From Embiotoca jacksoni (Eukaryota; Chordata; Actinopteri; Embiotocidae), in the NCBI GenBank assembly GCA_022577435.1, contig JAKOON010000032.1, positions 2,767,047 through 2,831,046 on the forward strand: a stretch of DNA of 64,000 nt, in the 5' to 3' direction. The translations under genes were made by a program, and so were the position numbers. The stretch's first letter is position 1, and each line of letters opens with the position of its first letter. Below the pieces are notes generated by a model. That model saw only the letters and a list, made by a program, of their open reading frames with translations. It had not been told where the DNA came from and did not search any database. Positions 27,705-40,207 of the stretch are shown in pieces.

Positions 27705-27925
27705 AGTCAGGGTGCAAAGAAAGATGTGTAGGATTGCAGAAATTGAATATCATTTTTTAAATTATGTTTTCATTTGTGTAAAATCGCCTGAAACTAACAA
27801 TCAATGTGTTTTCATTACCTCACAATGACGCCTTCATATCTGCATAGGAAGCGGGTCCTCTTCCAGGGGGTCTGCAATGTTGCTTTTCCATGTTTCTACA
27901 GTTTCCACACACTGTTCCTTTAAAG
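27705..27925. mobile_element. MITE-like fragment with ACACACTGTTCCTTTAAAG terminus
   Basis: The segment carries TGTGTAGGATTGCAG near its left end, then GGAAGCGGGTCCTCTTCCAG and TGTTGCTTTTCCATGTTTCT, and a right terminus TTCCACACACTGTTCCTTTA. This resembles a widespread fish DNA-transposon derivative. The isolated terminus at 23496-23513 is the same end in the other orientation. Confidence 0.5.
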
Positions 27926-29951
27926 GCCAGGATCCAAATGCAGGAGTGAAACTGCTGTCACAATGAAAATCAACAGCCAGCGATGACAGAAGTGACCATA
28001 TTTGGACAAAGTGAGGAAACGCAAGGTGTTGATCTGACTAAGAACCTGAGACCACTATGCCTGCCGACTGATACTGATCTACAGCAACAAGATCTACAAG
28101 ATCTTGTGGTTATAATCTCTTCCCTCACATTTGATTAATGCAATAAATCATTCTAACAAGCCGTTCACCCAAAATGAAATTCAGTTGGACAAGGCGTTCT
28201 GGCGCCTGAACTCCTGCTGGGTTAATCTCCCAACAAGAGGGTTTGATTGCTCCTCAAGGCTTTCACACTGTGAGGTTTCTGTGAGATCCCAAAGACTTAC
28301 GGGTCAGGCAGACTGGAGAATTTTAATTGACCAGGGGTGTGAATATGAATGATAGTCTGTACAAGTGAGTTAGCCCTGTAATGAGTAGATGATCTGTGAA
28401 GGGTGTTCCCTCTGTGCATGCTGGGATGCTGTAGTCTCCAGACAGCACCAGAATGGAAATAAGCAGGGGGGGAGAAACTCTGCATTTGTCTGTGCTAATT
28501 GTTCCAGCAGGTGGCAGCAGACACAAACCAATGGACTTGTACTATGTCCAGCCAGCTGGGCCTGTTTGTGTCAGTATGGTTGGACATGCCGTGGTTTTAG
28601 TTTCAGTGGATCTGTGGCTGCTCCAACAAAGTGTCCTACATTCACCAGAAAATGGCAGATTGGAGTTAGTCCATCGGTGTAATTATCATGAATTGCAGAA
28701 TGAGTGGGATTCAAGCATTGCTGGTCTAAAGAAGCACATGCACATGTATGCGGGTAAGTTTCATTCAAGACTAACTACCCGTTGTACCAGGCTGAAAAGC
28801 AGCTCCTGTAACCAAACCCAACAGTCGACTTCTACGTCACTGCAGGAAGGTGAGACGTTTGGACTGAACTGGACTAAATAGAGATTTTGACATACAACCT
28901 TTTTATAATATCTGAAATGTGTCTCTCCTTATTTTTGTTTGGCTTTTTAATCAATTATTTATAATGTTGTGTTGGTTTTAATCATATCCATTCATATATT
29001 TAATCTACTTGACAAATACAGTGTTGTTTGTGTATGCATGTTTAACCTCAGACAGTTAAACTCAGTTAGTTACAATCAATCTAGAAGGGATCCCAAAGTT
29101 TCCAAAGATAACTCGTATGTCAGGCTGAATTATGGGAAAAGTGGTATCAAACAATTCCCAGCATATCTAAAGTATTCCCATATGGTAGTCACTGTAGGCA
29201 TAACAATCATGAAGCCCGGGGAGTAAATAATTCAATCATCCAGCTTCAGTGAAAGGATGGAGGAGCTACAATACGTGATACTACAAGTTGGACTGGAATA
29301 AAATTATTTTAATGACTCTAAAGCTGCTTGAAGGGAAAATTAAACGATCTAAAGGACTGCTGAAGCCTAAAATGTTTTTAGCTCTATGATTCTTGGAGAG
29401 CTGAATTTATTTGATCACACTCTATTAAATATGTTAAGTTATGCTTGGATCCCAAACTTTGTATGATGTAAATATTGAAAATATTTAGGGTGAATTATGA
29501 GGATCTGGCCATGTTGATGCAACATAATATAAAAGGTAGTCACATACAGAGACGCACTGAGAGGCCCACTAAATGAAAAGGAAAAACAACAAGTCAGCAA
29601 AACAAAAATAAGTGCAGATCCTGGAAGACGCCCAGTACTAGAGAATTAACAGTAATACAAGTGAAGTAATAGGCACCATATTACATTACCAGCAGAGAGG
29701 GCACGACTGCAGTCAGCCCTATTTCCTGGCCTACATTATTAAAGCCTCAGAGCATAAATGAGTCAAGATAAAGGGAAGAATATGACAGAAAATAAACAGC
29801 AAATGTAATATAGAAGTAAAACAAAAGGAAAAAACCAATTTCTTTCTCATCTGAGAGGTATTATTTTCTAGGCAGCACTGGACCTCAGCCAAATGAACAA
29901 ATCTATCCATCCAAGTACTGTTTTAGCCAACTCGGTATCATGCCAAGGCAT

Positions 29952-30861
29952 GTAATACATACACCAGTCCACGAGAGGATACCGTGACAGTGTCACGTTT
30001 TGCTTCGCAGAGGTGTGAAAAGTACACACGTTTGACCAGTGTCAAAGAAGAAAGTCATGTGATGGAGGTCATGTGACAAAGATGAAAAGTGATAAAGTTT
30101 TTCATGTGGAAGAGGTTCAAGCTGGTTGAATGGAACAAACACGGACTGTCACACCGGAGACTGTCGTTCAAGTTTGTAACGAACCAAGAGCTACCTGAAT
30201 AACTTCATGTATTTACCTTGCATAGCATAAGTTCTGCAACTTACATGACGCACATAACTTTACTTATGTAAAATGACCATTATCTTTGCCCACACCCACA
30301 CCTAGGTTTTTGATGCCTACACTTTTCTTAAACAGGTGGATGCTAAACCTGTTAGGCTGTCGGCACCTCCACCGATGCCATTTTGGTCGCTGCCGGGTGT
30401 CAGCCAGGAAAGACCATTCATGAAGTTTCACCCCTTGTCCTGGAAAACCTCCTGGCGACGGGTCAGTGAACAGGGACGTGTCCCTGCTATCCCCTTCAGC
30501 TGAACCTTTCTCAGGATTTGCTGGCTCCCTACGTCTTGCCCTGCCTTCTTAGCCAAAAGCTTGCCTTCTCAGCATCTTCCAAGAACTCCCTTGTGGCTTT
30601 GTCTAATATCTTGTCCATGGTCCGTGAGTTGGCTTTCTACGAATCTTCTCTTGTCCTCGTCCCCCTCCAGCCTCCCCGCACTCGGAGACCAACCTGCATA
30701 CTTTTCCATCTTCCTTTCGTGGGCTGCCTCCAATCAATCTTCTAATGGCACTGTTAACTCAACCAGGAGATATTCTGGTCATTTCCCACATCACGATGTA
30801 CCTACAGTACTTTACTTTTGATGCAAAATTCAGTCCTCTAGTGGACTGAGAGGTGTGTTAC
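29952..30861. mobile_element. MITE-like element, AGTCCACTAG family, copy 2
   Basis: The left end GTAATACATACACCAGTCC then ACGAGAGGA is mirrored by the right end, read on the other strand, GTAACACACCTCTCAGTCC then ACTAGAGGA. Inside the left end, GTGACAGTGTCACGTTTTGC matches copies 1 and 3. About 0.9 kb, non-coding. Confidence 0.7.
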
Positions 30862-32861
30862 ACACTTTGACATGATACTGGGTTGGCTAAACCAGTACTT
30901 GTATGGACAAATTATGTTCATTTGGCTGAGATCTGATGCTGCCAAGAAAACATTCTCTCAGACACACTGTTTGAGTGTCAGTTGGTATTTAGCGAGGAGG
31001 CAATTGACCAAACACAGGCTCTGCCTTCTCTACAGCCCTCAGCTGTTAGTATTTCTCCATGATCTAAGTAGGACAATAAGAGGCAGAGCTGATGAGAATA
31101 ACTCGCCATGAACATTTCACCAAAGGCATAACATGCCCCGCAACTTATTATTCTACTCACTTCATTGAACAATTAACCAATCTGACACAAAGGGCTAATG
31201 AACGTTTTTGACTCTGTCTCTCAGCCTCTGTGTTTGTGTGTCTGTAATTGCTTATCATGTTCTCTGTTTCTTTTGGTCTCTAATGATCAGCCGTGAAAAT
31301 GGAGTCTGTCACCTCCCAACACACACGTACAACCGCAGACTTTCTCTCCTGAGTCCTCAGCCGCCACAACACCATTACTGCAGATATGATCACCCAGCTC
31401 GGAGCAGTCAACCAGCTGAGCTCCCAGGAAACTGCGCAGAGTAGATAAATAAAACGAAGGTCCGGACACTATCTCCTGCCCTCACCATTTAGAAATATTC
31501 CACAGCCTCGTGTATCTGTGTCCTCTGCAAAAAAAAGAAGCAGCTGGACAGCTAAACAAATAAGCTATTGGATAGGAACACGTACAGTCTCACTTGGGCC
31601 AGGTTGCTGTGCTGCTTTGTGGGTTTCCTGTCATAAGATTAGAACCAGGGTCAGTTCAACCCGTCTGGTCTCCCTCAGGCAAAGGTTCTCTCCTCCTCAG
31701 CTCATTGCTTCGACAAAGAGGACTGCAGAGGGATTTGGATGGTTTCAAATAGGACGGCTAACTATAATAGAAGTATGGCTAGAAAAGACATCATTCGCTG
31801 CAGAAATTGAAAAAGGACTGCTGCAAAAAAAACGAGTTCCCTGCTTTCATTTTCGAGGAACATTATGCAAATTTAAATTGTCCTAGGACATAATTGTTTT
31901 ATTTACCAGCCGATCCCTGTGCACAGAAGCTAAATAGCATGCTGTAGTATGTAAATGTGGATGAGCGAGAGGAGCACTGGGCTGCATGCTTAGCAGTGTC
32001 TTTGAATGATTACTGTCTGGTATTAGGCAAATGCTCTATGCTTATGATAAGGGATTATGTTGCCTCAAGTAACACCATGTCACTAAAAACAAGACAAGAA
32101 GCAAATTTCAATGAATGTTTCTGCCAAATGCTGCCCTCCTTCTGCCCCTAACCCCTCCACCCACCACCACCCCATCCACGAGCCCCAGTTTGCCAACATT
32201 GCAGAACTGAGAACTGCAACCACGTCTTAAATATGTGGGACTATCACTCCATTGTCAGTTTTCAAAGCAGCGGGCCACTTTAATTATACACTTCTACCAT
32301 CCATTCCCCCTGCCTCTTAAGTGTAAATACCTCTTGTGTAATTTACCCTGAAGTTCCCATTCACTAATTACCCCCTCTAATCCTCCCCAACCCCCACCGC
32401 TGCCACCTTACCGAAACCAACTCCTGCTCCAGGTCTCCCCCTGTTACACTATGGATTCCCTGTCGGCTTGCTATGGGGAGATCGAAGTCTAATTAAGATT
32501 GTTAATGAAGATTTAATTTTCCACTTCAAATGAGCCAGTGAGCTCTGAGAGCGTCCCGAGCAAAAACGCATGAGCAAGAGAGCGTGAAAAGGAAAGAAAG
32601 GAGAAAGAGAGGAGCGAAGAGGAACGTGTGAGATCTACAGGGACAGGTGGAGTTAAAAGCTACTTAGGCGGTTGTTAGACGTTTAACGAGGGAGCAACAA
32701 GTTGTCCAAAAAAGACTCGCACCGTGTCCCGCCACTTTTGAAATTCACAGCGTTTCCTGACACTTTACTTGTGTTTAAAAGCTGCCCTTAAAGCCCATAG
32801 GTAGTTGAAATGCAAAGATGCACAAGCTCAAGTGCAGAACACACACACACAGAGAGAGAGA

Positions 32862-32904
<43 letters not shown>

Positions 32905-34184
32905 GCTCACACACACCAACTCGTGTGTCCTGTGATGCAATCCTGCAGCACACTAAGTATGTGATTGTGAGTGTGAGTGTGAGTGTGTGTGTGAGCGAGA
33001 GACTCTCCTGTACAGCGTATAGTTAGCGATTCCCAGGTGTGCCGCTTTAACAGGGACCATTTTATCTCCAGCATTGCCATTATTCTATGATCAATTATGC
33101 ATGCTGTAATTATTGACAGTGCCATGACAGCACATCTCACCTGGCATACTGCATTGCGGTGTTGATGCTTGCGGGAGACTGATGAAACGTATATACAGGA
33201 GTTGTGAGTCCATAAAACCGTTGTGTTGCTTGCAAGTCAATGTGTTTTATCAGTTTGTTGCAGGTCAGAGCAAGTCAAAACTCTGCTTTGCCTCCAACCG
33301 ACTTCACATCCTCTTAAGATACAGGCTGTTGCCTCCGTAGGGGGCAAGTCAGCCTGGTGAATCTCATCATTACCGAACCGCATAGACACTGACTGAGAGG
33401 GCTAGTTCTTAAGCAGTCTGCAGAATCATCTCTTACCCAATCACAAATACAATTTTATGTGATGCAACAGACTTGCACATTAACTGCTAATATGGTTCTC
33501 TCTAACTCATCCCCCCACCCCGCCTCTCCCTCTCTCTTCCCTGACTCCAGGCGGGTATTATCATTGTAATCAGCGAAGACCCAGCTAACGCGATCATTCT
33601 CTAAACCATCATGTAGAAATAATCCCCTCCTTCATATTTGATTATTGTAATAAATCTTTTTAACCAGCTATTCAGTCACACGGCAATGGAGCACATCTCC
33701 CCGATCCATCATCCAGCAGGACAAACGCTGCAGAATTCACAAGAGCCGCAAAGCTTGGTTAAGGGGCCTCGCATTATTCGGTCGCAGCTGTCAGGTCTGC
33801 TCTATTTGCTACTGCTGTGGAGTTCAAAATGTCTTTTTTTTCCCCCTCCTTTCTTTTCTCTCCCCCTCCTTCTGAAAGCATGATTGCTCTGCAGAACTCT
33901 GTCTGTCCTCTATTACTGACCTCACATCCCCCCAACGCGGTGGATCAGACCAGACAAGGTGTTCCTTCATCTCGCAGTCAGACACACACGCACACGCACA
34001 CACACACACGCTCGCACGCACGCACGCACACACATGTACTGTCTGTGGTTTGGAAATTTCAAGGGGCCAATTTGACAAGGCACATTCACCTACTCACAAC
34101 CAGACATGCTCACAAGGTCCGCACACATTTGTATGCACCGCACAGCACATCTCTCAATAGCTTTCTCCTTCTGTCTCTTTCTGT

Positions 34185-34227
<43 letters not shown>

Positions 34228-37200
34228 AAGGCACACCCAAGCAACAGAAGTCTGATTACCCAGAAATTCGTGAAACAGTAGAAAGGAGCACAGAGCAGGT
34301 CTGACTCATCTCTTTGAAATAGTTCCTTTTTTATTCAAATTTACAAAAAGAAAAAGTACAACAGAAATAAATACACTTTGTTCAGCACGCAATTGTGGAG
34401 TTGTATCAACATCGTGCAGGAGCAATGAAGTGGCTGGGGGGGCGCAGAACCGATGGGGTCTACCTGTTTAGGGTCAAGGGGACTCTTAAGGCCAGAGGTC
34501 GTGACTTTCTCCTCGCACCCTTAAGCTACACACAATATCTACACTTTCAGATTCTAAGGTAGCTGCTCTTGTCCTTTGAGTGGGACTTCACTATCCTCAG
34601 GGTCCAGGCTTCTTCAATACAGAAATTGACAAATGGCCTGACAGCACCGCTTTCATCTGTTGGTGTGTCGAAGCTAGCTAAAAGAGTGTAAAAGAGCCAT
34701 GGAGAGCTGCAGAGACTGCCGGCTTTTATTCTATTTAAAACAACTGATTCAACTAATCACGCTTTTGATTGAACCAATTTACGGGACTCAGGAGGTGCGA
34801 TAATCAGCTCCGTCAAGTGGTTTAGTCGGCATAGCACTCCAGAATTCTGATATAAGTAAAACGAGGAGAATCATCGCTTTGATTTTGACCAATCAGCCGG
34901 AGCCGAGCTTTGAATCAGCAGAGATAAAGCACCTGGAGCCAATCAAGGCTGTGGGATAAACCATATAATTAGAATGGCGAAAAAGGTCACTTATTGGAAT
35001 AACACTAATTGCTTTTCTGATAGCTGCCCAAGAAATAGCAACACCGTTATGAAAATGAGGTTAGTTTTTTTTTGTGTGTGTTGAGAGACAGAGATGTAGA
35101 AAGTTGGCACATCACATATAATAGCTCGGCAAAAAACGCTGGACAGATAAATCACCAGGGAAAGAAACACATTTGAGCTCTCGGCAATACTTATTCTCTC
35201 CCCAAAGTGGCTCCAATGGTCGTTTGGCAGGCGTTTTTCGGTGCACCATTCAAATTATCTTTCAAGTCATTAATTCATTCTCAATTGTTTGACATTTGAC
35301 TCCAAAAAATTAGGTTGTAAGGATAATTCTGTTTGGTTTAAAAACGGAGTCTTATATTTGGAGTTTTGACCGTCAAGTCTCTCCGTTCATGGGAGAATTG
35401 ACAACATGGAAACATTGCTGCAAAAAAGTCTAACGGAGCAAGAAATACTAAAGCTAGTTTTATAATGAGATTACAAGGAGGTAAACCAGAAGTGAACACA
35501 CCTTAAGGCGCCCATTTGCACCTCTATGATTCGTTTACACTTTTGTGCATCTAAGTTGCCTCCATGACAAATTCTATTACAATCAGGCTATATGCAAATT
35601 CAACCTAGAGATGGTGGAAATGCACCTGAAGCTGTTCAGTAACACTTTGGTTACATTAATCACAATTATGGACTACGAACAAAACTATAGTTGTATCCTT
35701 TCCTTCTCTGTGTTTTTCTTCAATAAACCCACAGAGGGCAAAGTTCCCTCACCAACATAGACCCGTTCGAACTTCGAACTGATAAAGGTTTAGATTGACG
35801 GTACAACAGCTTTGTGTGTCATCTGATGGATCCTTTTTGTTTAAATCACTGCTTTTTCATGTCATATTAATTTAACAGGATTAATTTCAGTGTCACTGAA
35901 CACACATTTTGAGGCTATTTCCACAGACCAGTTGATAAAAATGAAGACTTGCGTCTGCATTGACACCTTTCTGACATCTGGCGAGGCCCTCCCAAGGTAG
36001 AATAGCAATCTCAAATCACAGAGTCTCAAATGCTTCTCGGATGCACTGACATTTATCTTTTTTGACGGATGCTAGGTAATGTACATGATTTTCCCAAGTC
36101 TTATGAAATGGGGTCAACTTGCAGTTTAGGTAATCCTTTCATTTTCTCTATCTCTAACAAATAAGTTTGGTTTTGTATTTGTTGCCCCATTGGACTTCTT
36201 TTCAGCAATGTTGCCCACTTCCAGATCTCAGCAACTAACTTGCTGATTCCAAAGTTAATATTACTGCTAGGAACCATGGCAAAAAGTATGCATAAAATAC
36301 CCATATTGTAATAAACCCGACTCGTCTTTTAAAAGACTAATACCCAACGGAATTTTAATGTTACACTGCTGGCAAAAGGTTTGGGTAGCTTTAGGGTGTC
36401 GAGGAATCGTTGATCAGCCAAAAGTAATTATAACTCCCTGAGGTTCTGCGCCCCCCTCCATCTCTTCTCCAGTTACTGTGCAGTATTTGTACATTGGTCC
36501 TGGTACCATCCAGTCTGCACAGTGGCACTGTATGGACAAGTGTGTGGCTCAGGTAAAGGGTAGAGAGGTGTATATGGGTGTTTATTTCAGCCAGTGAGCA
36601 GAATGACTTCCTGATTGGTTAAACTAAGTGTTGACCTTGACAACAAGATAATGGTGGACCAAACTGGTCGACAAAAGCGAAAGCTGGCAGCTCGACTTGA
36701 TTTGTGGGTAACATTACAGTGAACCAGTGATAACAGACCAGTGACATTTCTGCGATGGCGCACCAAAGACGTCCACATTCAAGTTAAGGTGTGTGGCAAA
36801 ATTCCTCTCTGTACTCAAACTCCTTTCAGGAATATTCAGTACATTTTCTAATTCTAATTCCACATAATTTTTGAATTTGTTTAGGTGAAGCCAATTATAA
36901 TTTGGTATTTGAGTTGCATTGCCTGAAATACATGAAAGATGAAAGAAGCCACGTTCCCTTAATGTGATGTATTACATTTCCAAAGAGAAGTAACTATCTT
37001 TAAAACCTACATTTCTCTCAGGCAGTACAAAACTCACTCCAAATTCCATTCTGGTGAATTATTCTACTTCTGTAGAACAATAATAAAGATTTTAGGGAAA
37101 ACAGATTTTTCAGGGCGTTTTGTTTTGTTTTATTTTGTATGCCTGTTAGGGGAATTTCTCCTCACTTCGCTGGGTTTTCATCAAATTGTTCTTCACTGGG

Positions 37201-38686
37201 ACAGGGCGAGCTCGCAGGCGTCCTGCAACTAATATTTTGCACAACAAACCTCTGCCAGAGGCCACATGTATAATTGAATCCTTGGCTTGTCCATCTCAGA
37301 CCAGAGCTAGCGCACAACAAACCCAAACATACATGGTGAATACATGGTGTTGTTTTCAGTCCAGCTGTTAAGTCCAGCTCAGTTAATCAATTTCTAATCT
37401 ACAGTACATACAGAGTCCCAACAGGGCTCCATTTGGACATCTAAGTTTTGTTTAAGACTTTCTTTTTTTTTTTAACTTCTTTTATATACTCTCTTTTAGC
37501 AATAATATTCAGTGGTATTTACATTTGAAATGCTTTTACATACAGTCAAACAACGTATCTTTTTGTTTAATTGACATCTTATAAAACAGCTGTAATCTTT
37601 GACATGATCTATTATTGAACATAACACGGTATAAAAGTGCATTCCAGCTAAAAACCCCAGCTCATTTGCATCCTGACCTTTAACAAGAAACAAAAAAAAA
37701 AGCCTTTTGCGGGAGTCTCTGGTGTTGTTCCCCTTCAATTTCATTATGGGAGTGTGGAAAATTTTCATTTGGGCTGTTTGAGTCGTCAAAGTGGGAACTG
37801 ATTGCTGTTTTTTTTTTTTTTTTGTTCTCACAAATCATGCATACTTTGATCGCAAGGTTTGTCAAGTGAGACGGGGAGGGAAAGAGGGAGGGGGGTTGAA
37901 TAAAAAATAGCAGACATCTTCCATAAAAACATTTAAGCAATCAGTAATACGGTCGTCATTACTCCGTTTAGTAGATGGAATACTTGTGGATGGTTTGGCT
38001 TTTATAATTTACTGTAGTACAATCAAAGCCTTATGGTGTTACTCAGTTCTTTTGTGTCATGTTTGTGTGTGTATTTGTGTGTGAATCATTGTAAACATAC
38101 CAACACTCAACTACAAAAAGCTGGGAGGATGTGTGTGATAGGGTCTCGGGGTTGGGGGGATCACAACTCTAAATCATTTAAATTTTTCACGTAGTCTGTT
38201 TTTCTTGTGGGCTGAGAGAAGGGAGAATCTTTTGCAGCATTTGAATGATTCATCATTTTCATTTAGAATGGAATAGCGAGCTGAATAATTCACTTTTCTG
38301 CCACTGCCGATGGAATAAAAAGGAACAGCTTCTGTACAATCGTCTCACTTCCAAGACTGTTTCTCTGGCTATACATCCTTGCTGCCCCGTTTCCTTTATA
38401 TTCAAATATCAATTTTTTTTTTCCCCCGTGTGTTATCCTACTTTCTGCACTTTCTTGTTAAATGTTTGCTCTTGCACATTGTCCCGAAAAACTAATGGTG
38501 TTGCTTACGAAGCATTAGTCATTAGTCTCATCTTTACATTGTCTCTGGGTAACATGATTTCTCTGCCATGCTCGCTCCGCATTTGTTAAATATGCACACG
38601 CATACACTCACGCGTACTGGAACATATCTGCTCTCGGGCTCACACGTCCATAATTCCTCACAGAGTTTTCTCACACACTGACTGAC

Positions 38687-38715
38687 ACACACACACACAC
38701 ACGCACACGCACACG

Positions 38716-38746
<31 letters not shown>

Positions 38747-38748
38747 AC
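38687..38748 (+). repeat. (CA)n microsatellite, interrupted
   Basis: CA units with CGCA interruptions, about 440 bases past the cdh24 stop codon on the gene's downstream side. Confidence 0.92.
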
Positions 38749-39044
38749 AGACACGAAGACCAGGCCGACACACAAACCGAGAAACGTCTTCCTCCCTGTT
38801 TCCTGCCGTTTCTCATTCCAAACGTGAGAGCTGAATTAAATCTTGGATGTTTGGGTTGTTTTTCTTTGTCCAAAGCGTTTAACAAATTGTTGCTGCCCCG
38901 AGCAGAAGCAGCCTCTGCATTGTCTCAGTATCTGTGCTCAACCATATCAGCGTTTCAACACTTATTGCTTTAAATTACATCAATCACTCCCTCCCCTGCC
39001 CTCGCATTCTCCATCCTCCCTCGGCTCATTTTTCTCTGTCTCTT

Positions 39045-39050
39045 TTTATT
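39045..39050 (-). terminator. Candidate polyadenylation signal of cdh24
   Basis: On the minus strand an AATAAA hexamer lies about 140 bases after the cdh24 stop codon, in a C/T-rich (plus-strand) 3' UTR-like stretch. It is the nearest canonical hexamer seen. The true 3' UTR may be longer, since other AATAAA-like hexamers occur further downstream. Confidence 0.35.
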
Positions 39051-39187
39051 ACTTTGCCTCTTCATCTTTCTCCCCTTTAACTTCTCTTCACATTATTCTA
39101 GCTCTGGTTGCCTTTTCATCATCCTCCCATTTCCTCCCTTCCTCTTTTACTCCCGTTGCCCCTATCCGTTTCATTTCTATCCCCCCC

Positions 39188-40207
39188 TCAGTCTTTCCCC
39201 TCTTCTCCAGCCTGCTCAACTCCCTCTTTTTTCTCCTTCTTCTCCAGCTCTCCCTTCTTTTCCGTCTCCTTTTTGGCCCCATCTTCAACATTTTCCTTAT
39301 CTTCCCTCTCTTTCTCCCTATCTTTGAAAAGTTGGGCTAATTTATGGAACTGGGGACCCCACTCCTCCAGCCCTGCCCCCCAATCCTCCTTCTCTGCATC
39401 CTTCTCTCCTTCGCTCTCTAAAGAGCTGAGGGATCCAGCCCTGGACCCTGTCCCCTCCAGGCCGTACACCTGCACAGAGTCGTACGGTGGCTGCGAGGGG
39501 TCAAAAGTGACCTGGGCCAGACGCAGGCGTAGGAACTCACCCACCCTCAGTGCCAAGGATGGACCCCCTGGCCCCGGTGCGCCTCTCGCATCCATTCCTG
39601 GAACCCAGCCAGGCCCGAAGCCCATCACTCCGCCGTACGCACCCCGAGGATGCCCCGGGAAGGGTAAAAGCTGAGGGGTCATATCCCTCCTTCCCAAAAC
39701 ATACCCTCCCAGACCAACTCGATCACGCCAGTCCCCAATAAAGCCAGCTGCATCTTGGTAGACAGATGGAGTAGCGGTCAGGGATATTCCTCCGCTCTCC
39801 CTGTCTGGCCTCGCTACCACAAAGTTGCTCCCCATCTCCAGACCTCCTCTCCCCAGGCTGCCCGGGTAGTCCCTCAGTCCAGACACCTCCCCCTGCAGGA
39901 CAGTGGCGTAGTTGCGTCCACTGGCATGTTGCTGCTGTCCATCTGTAGAGGTGCCCCCATTTCCATTTCCACCTCCATTTCCGCCTCCTCCTCCTCCTCC
40001 TCCTCCTCCTCCGCCGCCGGAGTCAGACTCAGCCAGACTGGAACCTGTGCGTTTTGGGGACAAACCGGTGCGGGAGGCCCTACGTCCCGCCATTGGAAGG
40101 GTAGACGAGTCACACACCCAGCCTCCCACGCCATGACCATGGCCAATCAGGGAGCCGGATCGGGTCATGACGAGGTTGTGCTCCCTGGGTAATGTGTCCG
40201 ACTGCAC
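39188..40207 (-). CDS. cdh24: cdh24 last exon: extended linker, beta-catenin-binding domain, charged C-terminus, stop
   Basis: The exon opens after CCCTCCAG in phase 0 and runs 339 codons to a stop at 39190-39188. Residues 1-220 are a low-complexity linker with a 13-Gly run (about residues 64-76) and other Gly/Pro-rich sequence. From about residue 221 it becomes recognisable: RVGEFLRLRLAQ, then PPYDSVQVYGLEGTG, SRAGSLSSLESEGEKD and EEWGPQFHKLAQLF, the classical-cadherin beta-catenin-binding region, with the Ser cluster that casein kinase 2 and GSK3 phosphorylate in relatives. Classical cadherins normally end a few residues later. Here about 45 more residues follow, mostly Lys and Glu (for example EKKGELEKKEKKEG). 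The long open frame, codon phase and conserved end make this a real exon. Confidence 0.92.
   Translation of the reverse strand: MQSDTLPREHNLVMTRSGSLIGHGHGVGGWVCDSSTLPMAGRRASRTGLSPKRTGSSLAESDSGGGGGGGGGGGGGNGGGNGNGGTSTDGQQQHASGRNYATVLQGEVSGLRDYPGSLGRGGLEMGSNFVVARPDRESGGISLTATPSVYQDAAGFIGDWRDRVGLGGYVLGRRDMTPQLLPFPGHPRGAYGGVMGFGPGWVPGMDARGAPGPGGPSLALRVGEFLRLRLAQVTFDPSQPPYDSVQVYGLEGTGSRAGSLSSLESEGEKDAEKEDWGAGLEEWGPQFHKLAQLFKDREKEREDKENVEDGAKKETEKKGELEKKEKKEGVEQAGEEGKD

Larger units (their letters stand above)
27926..39044. other. Intergenic, 3' flank of cdh24
   Basis: Contains one MITE-like element (29952-30861) and (CA)n tracts (32862-32902, 33982-34032, 34185-34221, 38687-38748). Open frames here lack family signatures and splice context. 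Distal cdh24 3' UTR could extend into the top of this interval. Confidence 0.5.

Noticed and set aside
31518..31886. 122-codon plus-strand frame in the intergenic region
   Set aside because: No domain, no splice context, no base-composition change; consistent with chance.
38843..39674. Plus-strand open frames (165 and 188 codons) rich in Ser, Pro and Leu
   Set aside because: Antisense shadow of the purine-rich, Lys/Glu-coding last exon of cdh24 and its 3' UTR.
39755..40192. Plus-strand 145-codon open frame
   Set aside because: Antisense of the cdh24 last exon; the poly-Ser it shows is the opposite strand of the coding Gly repeat.
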